Assembly: GCA_948474755.1 (NCBI GenBank)
Contig: CAOLHI010001659.1
Coordinates: 248,001 to 312,000, forward strand
Length of the DNA stretch: 64,000 nt
Reading direction: 5' to 3'
Origin: Ctenosaura bakeri
Taxonomy: Eukaryota > Chordata > Lepidosauria > Squamata > Iguanidae
Of this stretch, positions 42,880 to 54,300 are shown piece by piece. Under the pieces are notes generated by a model. That model did no database searches. It was not told where the DNA came from and worked only from the letters and a program-made list of their open reading frames with translations. The stretch's first letter is position 1, and every line of letters starts with the position of its first letter. Position numbers and translations under genes: made by a program.

Positions 42880-43476
42880 TCAAGTCACATGTTGCCATTG
42901 ATTTCTAATGGTCTCTTGGAGAACTGGGAAAGAACCAAAAGGAAATTCCAGCCTGGGATTGGTAGGGACACAGGAAGATGTAAGTGTTTGCAACCTTTTA
43001 GAAAGTTCCGGACCAAAGGGTTCAGAAAACAGGAAGGTTTGCCCCTCCATTGAAGGTAGGTGGACATAGCTGAAACAGCATCTGGGTGATGCTAGGGCTA
43101 GGCTCTTGTCAGCTAGAGAAGACAAAAACTTGAGCAAGTTGAAAACATTCAAGTTGTTGATGTCAAGCTGTTGACGTTGAAGAAAGGCAAAGAATTTCAA
43201 GTACTTATAATGATACCATTGCACAATCGAGGGGTTGTGTGCAGCCTCAATAACAGCTTGTACCAAGGGTGGCAAGGAGTCTAGAGGAGTAAGTTCCTGG
43301 CAGCTAGTCTCAGGCTGGCGATGTCTAGGTGACGGATCTTGCCCTTGTGCATCATCAGAAGGGTCAGTTTGAGTGGCAGCCTTCAGTATCGATGGTTGGA
43401 CATGATCAACAGTGATGTGAACCACAATTGACAAGACCACCAAGGCGTGATCAGTATTGCAAATGCTCCATCCCAA
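42880..43476 (-). pseudogene. DIRS tyrosine recombinase, N-terminal part
   Basis: About 198 codons. After an unconserved lead there is a helical core-binding-type domain: VQWYHYKYLKFFAFLQR, INNLNVFNLLKFLSSL, ASPRCCFSYVHLP and LFSEPFGPELSKRLQTL, matching the region before the catalytic domain in DIRS recombinases. It belongs with 42274-42800. Confidence 0.75.
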
Positions 43477-43902
43477 TGCATCTTGGCTATCACCCTGATC
43501 AAGGGAAAGGGTGGGAAGATGTATCGAGTCTGGTCTTTCCAGTTGAAAGTGAACATGTCACCCAGGGAACCCTTTTGGGCCACGGTCCCGGAGTAGAACA
43601 GCTGACACTGCTTATTCATCAGCGAGGCAAAAAGATCACTGGTGTCAACCACCTGGTGAAGACTTCAGCTAGGATCTCTTTGTTGAGCTGCCATTCATGG
43701 CATGTGTGTGAGTTCTGCTGAGAGAATCTGCTATCATGTTCTGTGATCTTAGAAGATGAACTGCTATAGGGAAGATGTTCTTTGTAAGGCACCATTTCCA
43801 GAGCTCGATCGCTGGTTGAAGAAGCGTCCTCAATCTCATACTGCCCTGCTTGTTTATATAATAAGCAGTCGCAGTGTTGTCAGTAAGTACTTGTACTACT
43901 CT

Positions 43903-44229
43903 CTACCTTGTCACATTCTCAAAGGCTTTGAAGACCTTTATGACCACTAATAGATCTAGAGCATTTATGCAAAGAGATCTCTCCTGTCTTGACCACTTCC
44001 TTTTCACAGTCAGATCACCCAAATGTGTGCCCCATCTGCCTAGGGAGGCATCTGTTGTGATCGATCTTGACAGCACCAGGGGGAAGAATGGCATTCTGAC
44101 AAGGACGTTGTGGTTGATCTTCCACCACAACCAGAGATCAAAGGATTTGCCTCGGTATTGAGAGGTAATGGGCAGGGTCGTCAAGAAGCGGGTCAAAAAT
44201 GTTGAGGAACCATATGTTGTCGATGCCAT
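43903..44229 (-). pseudogene. DIRS RNase H domain
   Basis: About 108 codons with ITTDASLGRWGTHLG (first active-site Asp in TTDAS) and WSRQERSLCINALDLLVV (second acidic residue in QER), the DIRS-type RNase H wording. It follows the RT after a frame change. Confidence 0.8.
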
Positions 44230-44489
44230 GAAACTGAGAAGAACCTAGATGGATCTTGTCTTTGCCTGATGATTTTGCTGAAGTGTTGACACCGTGCCAA
44301 ACAGTCTTTTCACTCGATCTCAAGGAAGAAGAGCAAGCTGTTATAAGGAGCCCAGAGTTGCTCCAATAAACTGTAACTTTTGAGATTGTATAAGTTGCAA
44401 TTTTTCTCGTAATTTATGGTCAGTCTGAGGTTTTGAAAAAGTCAGATAGTGACATTGAGATTGCTGGAGTTGCCCTCATGATGGAAGGA

Positions 44490-45033
44490 CTATCAGCCAA
44501 TTGTCAATATATGAAAAGAAGACGATTCCCCTTGTCGAAGGGCTGCTGCTACCACCACCATACACTTGATGAAACCCTTGGGGCTGTACTGAGGCAGAAG
44601 GGAAAGACTTGGAAACAGTAGGCTCTCTTGCCGATCAAGAAGGTCAGGAAGTGCCTGTGATCTGGCTGTATCACTATATGTAAGTAGGCATATTTCAGAT
44701 CCAGAGTTGCAAACCAGTCTTCCTTCTGTAGGAGGAGCAGGATGGAACTGAGGGTGACCATTCAAAAACAGCATGATGCTATGTAATAATTCACCCCTCA
44801 GAGGACCAGGATGGGACAAACTTCTCCATACTTTGAAACCAGGAAGTATCTGGATCAGAAGCTGTGCAAGAGGGCGGAACTTGTTCTATTGCAAGTTTCT
44901 GCAGGAGAACTTGGATTTCCTGCTGCAAGAGTCTGGAAGGATGAGTGACTCGAACTTTGCCCACAGAAAGAAGCCTTCTGAATCCTATTGCATAACCTTT
45001 GTCCACAATGTCAAGCACACATGAGTCAGTCAT
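44490..45033 (-). pseudogene. DIRS reverse transcriptase
   Basis: Three frames. 44791-45033 gives LDIVDKGYAIGFRRLL and LLQQEIQVLLQKLAIEQVP (N-terminus). 44549-44761 gives WFATLDLKYAYLHIVI (motif A Asp kept) and FPFCLSTAPRVSS (motif B). At about 44490-44512 a third frame gives FSYIDNWLIV, where the second Asp of the YxDD box is Asn. Two frameshifts and that change make it inactive. Confidence 0.85.
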
Positions 45034-45381
45034 GATGGAGGACCAGACTCGAAGATGTTTCCTGAGCTTGTGGCCTGAAGAACAGGCTGGGTGATAGGTG
45101 GGTGACTCAAACGGGTGTGCTAGTTATGGCAGACTCAGTATTGGCAAAGGTGAATGATGGTGACGATTTTGTAGCACTGGCAATGGACTGGTGGAATCAT
45201 TCTGCTGCACGTTAAACTTGGCATTTAGATGTGTCGGCCTTTTGTTTGTATTGGGATTTCTGCTGTCAAGATGGTAGTCGACAGCTAATTGGTGAGATGT
45301 GGAAGCCTGAGATGAACACTGCGATAGGTAAGGGCTATGGAATCGATGTGTGGAAGTCTGCTAGCATCGGTACCAAAATTT

Positions 45382-46191
45382 TTAAGATGATTGCTGCACC
45401 TGCATTCTATATTTCTTGACTATGGAGCACATTTTATGAGCATACTCCAATTTCTCATTGGTAGCAGCATTAAAGAGGCACACAGAATTGAAAGGCAGGT
45501 CCTCAGCCAAGGTCTGGATGGCCAGAGAAAGGCCCGAATAACGAAGCCAGGAATGCTGGCATAGGGACACAGTGGAGGTGAATGCCTTCAATGCACAGTC
45601 AACAATATGACGAACAGTCATTATTTGCTGATTTGCTGGTGTGATTAGCCATGACTCACTTATCATCATCCTGTAAGTGATCAAGAAACACCTGAGTTTT
45701 GTCCCATAGGAGTTGATTATAGGCTGACATCGATGCAGAGTAGTTGGCCATCTTGAACATGAGGACCACATTAGAGTAACTCTTTCTGCCCACTGCATCC
45801 AACTTTTTACCCTCCTTGTCCAGTGGAGTGGCATGGAGGGATTGAGAGGTTTTAGATTGCACGCCATCAACAATAATTGAATTTGGCTTTGGATGTTGCT
45901 GAAACCACTCCTATCATTGACTCTACACAAGGAGTCCAGCTTCTTGATAGTTGCTGGGGTCAATGCCAGTGCATTCCATGATTTTTTGAAAAGGTGGAGG
46001 AGATAAGAGAGGAGAGGGATCACTGAGACTATGGGAGCTTGTTCCTGCTGTTGATGGTGCACAAGATCCTCAATCAGCTCCTTACAGGGTTCCACAGTAA
46101 AATTCAAGTATTTTGCCATTCTCGTTATTAGATCAGAGAAGGACCAGACATCGTCTGAGGGAGAGATGGGGTCACCCTGGGAGACCAACAA
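45382..46191 (-). pseudogene. DIRS gag-like protein, C-terminal region
   Basis: About 269 codons in this frame and an overlapping piece at 45656-45862 in another. Composition is helical with VWSFSDLITRMAKYLN and ADDLPF-like SLAIQTLAEDLPF blocks that recur in DIRS gag proteins upstream of RT. Assignment rests mainly on its position between the right terminal repeat and RT. The upstream stretch 46192-47780 has only short frames and should hold the gag N-terminus. Confidence 0.6.
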
Positions 46192-47784
46192 CTCAAGAGG
46201 CTTATCAGGAACATGCTCAGATGATTCCCAAGAATCTGGGGGTTCCAGTGAGATAGATGGGGATCGACAAGACTGGGGTGCCGTGTCTCCATGAAGAGTG
46301 GTTTTTTTACTGTTGGCTGGTCTCTGGTACCAATGTCATCATGGTTGTCCCATGGAGCTCTCCTGAATGGCATGACATAGACTGATGGCTCACACAAGCG
46401 GTAGCCAGAGACCTTTCCAATGTCTGTTGTTGGTCACAACATCGAGAGGGGGACTTTTCATACCAATATCTTTTATGTCAGTGCTTCAGGACAGAGTACT
46501 CTTCCGAAGAGTACTCATCAGAGGAATCAGTAGGTGAGTAGTAGTAGTAGGTCCATCTCTTTTGAGCCTTCGGATATCCTTCAACTCGCTTGAATTTACA
46601 TTATCGACAGGATCGGTCAGAAGAAGAGGATGAGGAAGATGATTGAGACTGAGACTGGCGTGAATGTCAGAGTCGGCATTGAGCTGAGGAGACCGACCTT
46701 GATGAGGTATGGGATCAACGATGTCAAGATCAAGTGACGTCTCAAGCTTTCACAGGATCTAGACTTGCAGGTAGAGTACACATGTGGAGAGCATAACCTG
46801 AACCAGCAGGCAGAGCACACATCTGGAGAGCACGACCTGGAATACAGATCAGAGAGCTTGAGTTGTAGCTGTAGCTGGCAGGATGGAGGCTGAGTATGGA
46901 CTAAGTCCCATCTTTGGTTAGCGTCATGCCCAGTCTAGGTGAGAGCAGTGGTCTTTCTCTTTCTGATGTCTCTCCTACCATCACGATTCAGATGTCTAGG
47001 TCAGGATTTGTAGGTAAGTTCATCAACTCTCGATAATTTCTCTATCAAAAACTTTCGAGGAGTGTGAGGAGAAGCAAGATGGTTGAGTCTTGGTGAGTGC
47101 AGAGGTGTGTAACGGGAGTTGTTGCTGCTCAATGGCCTGAGGCCTAGGAGAAGGCCTTCCGATACTGTAACAACAGTGAGTGGTTGAAGGCGGATGGGGG
47201 TCTCAACTGAAGGGCACTTGAACTTTTTCTTCCTTACAGACCTGGAACCTCCTGGTCAAGCAAGCAGCTGGGGGTGTTTGGGATTTGTAAGGGGGAGCGC
47301 GTAATCAGCATAGAAGCTGCTGTTGATGCCATGAATGGCTGGGAAACTGGTCTTTACTCGAGCTGAGACCCTCTGTCAAAGGTTCCTTTGAGGAAGTACA
47401 GTGTCTGACCCTTTTTGAAGACTCCATTGAGGAGTAGCAAAAGGACTCCTGCAAACAGGCAGGGAAGGATTTTCTAGTTGTTGAAAAGGAAGAAGAGGTT
47501 GAAGACTAGAGAGACCTTTCCAGCAACCAGGACTGAAGTCTCAGCTCCCCGTTCCTCTGAGTCTGAGGTGTGAAAACCTGGCAATGCACACAGGCAGAGA
47601 CAATATGGGTCTCGCCAATGCAGGACAAACAACTTGAATGCCCATCGCAATCAGAAATTTTGGCATTGCAGGACCAACACTGTTTAAAGAACGGTATTGA
47701 TGCAATACACAATTAGAGGTGGTGGTTCAATCAGGAAAGAGTCAGAAAGCATTCCACATAGAAGACTTCAAGCAGCACTCAAAC

Positions 47785-47960
47785 ACAGCGGGGAAAAAGG
47801 AACTGGGGATAAGTGTGACAGGAGGCCTTATATAGCCTCAAGGGAAGGGGTGGGGTTCCTGCCAAAATCCTAGGCCTAGAGCTTCTAGAAGGTTCCAAAG
47901 GCAGTACTGCGCAGGCACAAACAACCCCATTTGTGTGTGTCACAGAGACCATGAAGAACA
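47785..47960. repeat. DIRS right inverted terminal repeat
   Basis: Complement of 41740-41915. It includes gccttatatagcctc (TATA-like box read toward the element) and ends near cacagagaccatgaagaaca. This is the 5' end of the element and the likely promoter. Confidence 0.85.
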
Positions 47961-48344
47961 ACAAAAAATAGCAAAACTGAATGGAAGAAATAAATCATTC
48001 ATTCATTAAATATAAACATAGAGGCAAACAGCATGTGAAGAACTCCTTCTAGTGGATGAAGGATGACAAGCAAAATAACTCATTGAAGAAGCACACAGAT
48101 TAAAGAAGACAGGAGAAGAAAGACAGCTGCATTTTATAGCCACATTTATTGCAACTAATAACAAGAACTATTGACATGAATATCCATAACCATTTGGACA
48201 TTTCAAATATTTTTTTATCTATTGTCTATCTCAGTATAAAAGGACAGGACTGTTTTAAAAAATGGCTTCTGGTATATGAAAAGTGACTAGAGCACAAACT
48301 CAGATACAGTGACAAATTGCTCTGGTTAAAAGGAGCTCTACAGA
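47961..48344. other. Unassigned sequence
   Basis: Short AT-rich gap between two elements; nothing recognised. Confidence 0.35.
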
Positions 48345-49241
48345 CATTGGGCAGCTAGTTGCACCCGTCACTGGTAAAGGATTTAGAGTAGTAATAGTTG
48401 AGACAAATGTAGAAGATTTTGGGCTGGCATAAGGTCTGGGAAATATCTGCAGAGAGATAAGGTAGAGTCAGCCTGGGAAGAATGCAGGGGAGGGTCTGGG
48501 GGCTAAACTAGCCCTATCCTGTTCTTTTAGATCAAGCACTGAAGTTAGTGCAGTGTACTACCATTCTAATAAACTATGCTTTCCTGCAAAGAATTGTGAC
48601 TGTGGTTCTTTCTTGACAGAGTGCTCGATCTTCAGTGAAAATACTTTGAAGCCAGTACCACCCTGAGAATGTTTCAAATAGGGCAGGGCGACGAAGATAC
48701 CAAAGCAGATGAAGCTTCTACAACTTCAACTCAACACCTGACATCCATCCCCAGAAAGAGGTGGCTGGCCTGGCCACATCTAAGGTGGAGAGGACATGGT
48801 CTTGGTGGAGACGCTAGATGACAGTTTGCTGAATGGACTTATACTAATGATGTTTTTCTTCTGATCTGATTGACAAGTTCCATCTCACTAAACCTCACAA
48901 CCTTCCTACTAACCATTATCACTTGCTTACTCATCTTTTTTTTTATTCCGAAGCAGGGCAGACTGTCAGGCAGCTAGTTGCACCCACCACTAGTATGGGA
49001 TTTAGAGTAGTAATAGTAGAGACAAATGTAGAAGATTCTAGGCTGGCACCAAGGTCTGGGAAACATCTGTGGAGAGATAAGGGAGAGTCAGCCTGGGAAG
49101 AATGTGTGGGTCAGTCTGTGACTAAACTGTCTTGGTCTATCCTGTTGTTTTAGATAGAGCACTGAAGTTAGTGCAGTGTACTACAGTTCCAATAAACTAT
49201 GCTTTCCTGCCAAGAATTGTGACTGTGGTTCGATCCTGACA
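48345..49241 (+). mobile_element. Miniature LTR element (TRIM-like)
   Basis: Two direct repeats of about 275 bp (48345-48618 and 48964-49241) flank 345 bp of non-coding DNA. The second copy starts TGTCAGGCAGC and ends CCTGACA. Both have AATAAA about 45 bp from the end (ccaataaactatgctttcctgc in the second copy). The internal sequence ends with a short purine run gaagcagggcaga before the right repeat. No gag or pol. No clear target duplication and no confident primer site, so a simple duplication is the alternative. Confidence 0.5.
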
Positions 49242-49329
49242 ATAGATGATAACCTTCCAGATATGAGTCTCCAAATGCTAGGAACTCTATAAGAATTTTG
49301 GAGCTTCAAGCAGAAGATAAGTCAAGAGG

Positions 49330-50180
49330 TGAAAGATACCAGAGCAGAAATAAAATCAGACATCAAAAAAAGAATTGGAAACTACACGGAAAAGAATTGA
49401 TGAAGTAAATAAAGAAATCAAATGAACGAAATCAGACATACAAGACCTACAAGATAAAACTAAACAAACAGAATTGGACACTAAAACATTGGCTGAAACT
49501 CAAAAGCAAGAAGAGCTTGTGATAAATATGCAAGAATTGAGATATCAAGACAAATGCATTAAATTTAGAGAGGTTCCTGAATTGATGGGACAAAATCTCT
49601 ACGATAGGATAGTTCCTATTTTGGCGACATACTTAAGATGTCAGGAGAGAGCATGGAGGCTGAAATAAACAAGATCTTCAGAGGTAACTCAAAGATGACA
49701 AAGAAAAAAAACCGGCCAAAGGGTGTTGTTTGCTTAATGAGGATGAAGATAATAGAAAAAATCTTACAGAAAAATTACAAGCATAAGCATGACACACAGA
49801 GAAAAAAATCTTCAAAGACAAACAATATCAAATTCAGAAAAGAAGGCAAGAACATAAATTTTTAACACAAATTTTACAAAAATACAAAATAAACTACAAG
49901 TGGGAGAGAGTAGAAGTGATCTCCTTCCGTTATAAGCAACAAAGGTATAAATATGGAAAATTAAAGAAGGATTTTGAAAATCCAAAAGACCAAAAAAGGG
50001 AAAATAAAGAAAAATAAGGGGAAGAAAAAGAGGAAGAGAAGGTGGACTCAGACACAAGCCTTAAACAAGATTCTGATAAAGAGGACAAAGATGAGACTGA
50101 AGCAGAACTAGATTTAGACCAGGAAGAAGAACCACAAAAACCTGAATCAGAAGATCTATATGCAGAAGAAGAAGTAAACT
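49330..50180 (+). pseudogene. L1 ORF1 with acidic C-terminal tail
   Basis: Pieces in several frames: a Lys/Glu-rich coiled coil (49330-49530), then RYQDKCIKFREVPE, the RRM-opening motif (49535-49580), and NKIFRGNSK-like sequence. The last piece (about 50040-50180) is strongly acidic, ending DLYAEEEVN and a stop. An acidic tail of about 45 residues is not seen in the other L1 ORF1 of this window. Confidence 0.65.
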
Positions 50181-50309
50181 AGAAGGAGAAAAAGGGGGAG
50201 AGAAGAAGAGGGAGGAAAAAAAGGGGGAAAGGGAAAAAAGAAAAGAAGGAAAAACAAATTTAAAAAGAAAAAAGAATAACTGAGATAATATAACAAAAAA
50301 CAACATCAA

Positions 50310-50510
50310 TAAAATTTCAATCGTGGAACGTAAAAGAAATGAATTCAAGCTACAAAAGGAAACAAAAATTCCACTATTTGGAAAAGATGAAGCTAGATTT
50401 AATCTGCCTGCAAGAAACAAGAATTCGAGAGTCAGACTCAAAATATTTAAAAAAACCTTAAATTGGGGAAAAGTTATATTTTGGCTTTCCAAAAGAAAAA
50501 AAGGCTAATG
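50310..50510 (+). pseudogene. L1 ORF2 endonuclease N-terminus
   Basis: Allowing one frame change, the translation gives SWNVKEMNSSYKR followed by LDLICLQETRIRES with the catalytic Glu of LQET. The rest of the endonuclease to about 51200 is fragmentary (MLLGDMNGVID at 50720-50755 is the next block). Confidence 0.7.
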
Positions 50511-51522
50511 ATATATGTGAACTCAGGATTACCAGCTGAAGAGATCTTCTGTGATATTTTAGGCCACTATGTTAGAATGGAGGTCCAGTTCCAAGATTCC
50601 AAGATTCTTGCTGGTGGTAAGAATTTACTCCTCTACAGAAAGAGAGGACAAATTCTTCAAAAAAAAAATAATGAAAAAGAATTAATTAAGTATACGCAAG
50701 AAAAAAAACAAGAGAACATTATGTTGCTTGGAGATATGAATGGGGTCATTGACCCAGTGATGGACAGGTCTTCTGCAAAGTGACCAGAAATAATTATGGA
50801 AAACTAGCACAGATTAGATTAAAGGACATTTGACATTGCTAGATATATGGGGATATAAATATGGAAATTCTAAAAGTTACACCTTTTACTCAGACTGTCA
50901 CAAGACAATGTCAAGAACTGACACGTTTCTAATATCGAAAACATTACACAGAAAACAAAAAATATGGAAATTCTGGCAAAGTTAACCTGTGATCATAATC
51001 CAATTTAGTTGAAACTGTCAACTAATAAGAAAAATATATCCTCGAGACTTAATGATCTAATATTACAGAAAGAACAATACTTGAAAAAGCTAAAGACAAA
51101 TATTACTTTAAAGAAAACACTGTGGGAGAGCTAACAGTGAAGACAATATGAGACGCAAGTAAGGCAGTTCTTAGAGGTCATTTCATTAAATGGAGAGCTG
51201 ACTGGAAGAAGAAAAGGCAAGAAAAATACCAAAAAAAATTGAATTATATAAAACAAAAGGAAGAAAAATTAAGAAATGAAACATTAAACAAAAAGCTATT
51301 GAATGAAATCAAGATGCTTCAAGAACAACTAAAATCAGAAGATCTTATAGAGATTAGAAAGAAATTAAAAAGCACAAAACAAAAATACTTTGACTGTGTG
51401 GACAAACCAGGAAAGTGGCTTGCCTACAAACTAAGAAAAGATAAAGAAAAGAGACTGAACCTGGAAGTTAAGAGAGGAAAGAAGAATCTATAAAACATAT
51501 TTTTCACTTATACTATACGAAC

Positions 51523-52400
51523 TTGTTTAGTTTTAGATCATCATCTGTAATGAAAGTAAAGATAAAAGAATATCTTAATAAACAAAATATTCCTCAAGTA
51601 TTGGAAGAACAGAAAAAAAAGTTGAAGTCAGCAATAACTATTATGGAAGTCATGGAAGCAATCCAAAAACTGAATACGGCCAAAGCACCAGGCTCAGATG
51701 GATTTTCTGCTCTGTATTATAAACCTTTATAAGACAAACTGATATTTCCAATGCAGACAATGTTGACCAAGTTATAACAGAGGGGAAACTCAGATTGTGC
51801 AATGAGGCCAAGATTGCTCTAATTCCCAAAGAAGGAAAAGACCTGAAAGATCCAGGAAATTATCATCTGATTTCATTAGTAAACACTGATTATTAAAGTT
51901 TTTCATATATCCTGGCAGAGAGACTAAAAAATTTTTACAACTGATGATACACGAAGATATATGCCTAAAGATATATCAGAAACAATATTAGAACTGTAAT
52001 AAATATGACTGAACACTATGAGAAACACAATCAGAAAAAATTAGCAATGATATTTGTGGATGCTGAGAAGACATTTGACAGTGTCAATTGGGACTTCATG
52101 TTAGAACTTTTAGATAAAATGAACTGTAGAGAGAAGTTTATCATTTGGATCAAGGAAATTTATAAAGAGCAAAAGGCCCAACTCATTATCAATGGAGAAA
52201 AAACAAAACCGTTTGAAATAAAAAAGAAAGGGTACCACTGTCTCCTTTATTATTTATAACAAATATGGAAGTTCTCGCCAGAAGCATATGCTCAGATCTG
52301 GAAATTAAAGATACACAAATAAAATGACAAGAATATACACTTAAGGCATATGCTGATGATTTAGTTTTGAGGGGGGGGGATTCGAAGAACTTAGCCAAAG
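51523..52400 (+). pseudogene. L1 reverse transcriptase fragments
   Basis: KLNTAKAPGSDGFSALYYKPL (fingers), then at 52005-52259 AMIFVDAEKTFDSVNWDFM (motif A with its Asp), ILIWIKEIYKEQKAQLIINGEKT-like, and at about 52330-52365 LKAYADDLVL (motif C). A stop, frameshifts and a run of G at 52371-52379 break the frame. Confidence 0.8.
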
Positions 52401-52579
52401 TATTGGAAAATTAATGGAAAAAATTAAACTGTTTGGCAATGTTTCTGGATTTAAAATTAATAAGGAAAAAAAACAAAAACAAAAATGAAAAATATATAAA
52501 AAAAGAGAAGTTAGAAGAGTTACCTAAAAGAGCAGGATTAAAATCAGAGAAGAAAATAAAATATCTTGGTATTTGAGTC

Positions 52580-52924
52580 TTGAAAGAGAATAATGAACTG
52601 TTTGAAAATAATTATAAAACAACATGGATGGAAATCAAAAAAGAATTACAGAATTGGACAAAATTAAATTTATCTCTGCTTGGGAGATTGGCTGTGATAA
52701 AAAAGAACATTTTACCAAAAATGAATTTTTTCTTCCAAAACTTACCAATAATCACAAATGATAAGTTCTTCCGAGAATGGCAGAGGAACTTAGTAAAATT
52801 TATTTGGGAGGAGAAAAAAATGAGAATCAAGTGGAAGATCCTGACAGAAAGAAAAGAAAGGGGAGGATGTGGACTACCAGATTTGAAATTATACTACTGC
52901 GCCGATGGTTTGACTTGGATATAG
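52580..52924 (+). pseudogene. L1 ORF2 post-RT region
   Basis: About 114 codons: ELQNWTKLNLSLLGRLAVIKKNILPKMNF, then EWQRNLVKFIWEEKKMRIK and GGCGLPDLKLYY. This is the most continuous coding piece of this L1 copy. Confidence 0.8.
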
Positions 52925-53035
52925 GATTAGATCACACTGCAAGATGAAAGGTTATTAAAATTCAAAGGCTCAGATCTCCGCTTTGGATGGCATATGTATC
53001 TTTGGTACAGCAAAGCCAGAACCAACAAAGAGTTC

Positions 53036-53640
53036 CAGAACCATTATATAAGAAGATCACTTAGAATCACTGCATTTCTCTTCAATTCCACCATTTGTTT
53101 CCCAAGTGTGCCATCCTATACAGTTTTTACCTGATTAGGCCACATGCCACTCCACCTAGAAAACACACTATTCAGACAGTAACAAGAGGACCTGCTTAAG
53201 AAACACAGGAAATTAAGAAGGTGACAATGATTTGGCCCAAAATACACAGCCAGCTGCTTGCCATTCTGAATTCTCACATAAGACTTGAAAGCTCTAGATT
53301 GCCAGCACCCCACCTTCTGAATCTAGAGTTGGGCAATCCAGATTCTGCAGCTGCAAGTAGCAATGCCTATGGGTGGAAAACTGGTGATGTGGGAGCCTAA
53401 CTGCTAAGACAGCATGCTTAAGGACAGATCCAAAATTATACAGGGTGAGAGAGGGGCCAAAAATACTTTAAAAATAAGGTTACAGGTACTTGTGGATGTA
53501 GAGTTAGGTAGTCAAGCATGTCCTGGACCAGGCAAATTTGACCAGGTAGTTCCTTTCCCTAAAGCAATAATCTATTCCCTACTTAGCTGATCTATCTTGG
53601 ATCAGCTAAAAGGAATCCACAGGCCACCCTGGTGACGATG
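53036..53640. other. Unassigned sequence
   Basis: Nothing recognised. Being directly 3' of the minus-strand Ngaro-like recombinase, it may contain that element's terminal repeats, but I cannot show this. Confidence 0.3.
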
Positions 53641-53644
53641 CAGG

Positions 53645-54300
53645 TCAGACACTAACAGGGGTGCCTTGAAGTGTCCCATTTAGATCTACAAGGAGATCAC
53701 TAATATGTGTGGCTGCAAAGAATGGCAGGGTGAAAGCAGCCCTGAATAGTATGACCTTATCAAGTGTTGAGTAGACAGATGGGACAGCATCAAGAAGATG
53801 TGAAAAGACTACCTCTGATACGGGGAGGAAAGCATCAGGAGTTTTCTCCCCTGTCCAGCCTTTGAGGATTTGATGGACTAAGCAGCTGGCCATGAAGCTG
53901 GGATACCTGTCACTTTGAAATAAAACATCAGATCTGCCAGATGATCTCTGATGGTTGCAACAGCTAAGCCAGACTCCTGGTGGTATACAGCACACCACAG
54001 CATATCCTCAGTCCCCACTGGATATTTGGTGAGGTCTCCCCTTCCCTCCTGGAAGCTCCAAAGTCAGGCTCTAATGATAAGCTGCGTGAGTTGAAAGGAC
54101 TATGGAAAGGAGAATGGCATGATTGACCTCTATCCGCCAAGATTCCAAAAGTATGGAAGGAAATCCATAGGTTGTGGGGTGGCCCCTGGGGCCAGCTGCC
54201 AGAATCTGTAGAAATTAAAGTGGGTAGGGAATCTACTAGGAGATTTTGAATGCCAGGGACATGGTGAACCTAGAAGCTTCAAATGCTTAAACAAGGCACC
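53645..54300 (-). pseudogene. Ngaro-like RNase H tail and tyrosine recombinase N-terminus
   Basis: 54000-54300 gives an ALAPGA/ADALSR-like junction region in broken frames. 53645-53998 gives SCLVHQILKGWTGE, PVSEVVFSHLLDAVP and ILFRAAFTLPFFAATHISDLL, the recombinase helices before the first catalytic Arg. Confidence 0.65.

Larger units (their letters stand above)
41721..47960 (-). mobile_element. DIRS1-like retroelement, structurally complete, inactivated
   Basis: 6.2-kb element read right to left: right inverted terminal repeat (47785-47960), gag-like region (45382-47780), RT (44490-45033), RNase H (43903-44229), tyrosine recombinase (42274-43476), internal complementary region (41979-42072) and left inverted terminal repeat (41721-41915). 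DIRS elements integrate through a circular intermediate with a tyrosine recombinase and leave no target duplication; none is seen. The RT catalytic box reads YIDN instead of YxDD, and gag and pol are frameshifted. Confidence 0.88.
49260..53035 (+). mobile_element. L1 LINE, plus strand, decayed and 3'-incomplete
   Basis: ORF1 remnant at about 49330-50180, ORF2 endonuclease at 50310-50510, RT at 51523-52380, post-RT region at 52580-52924. It is very A-rich on the coding strand, as is usual for L1. The Cys-rich C-terminal domain and 3' UTR are missing: coding similarity ends near 53035. Many frameshifts. Motif C is intact as AYADDLVL at about 52345. Confidence 0.8.
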
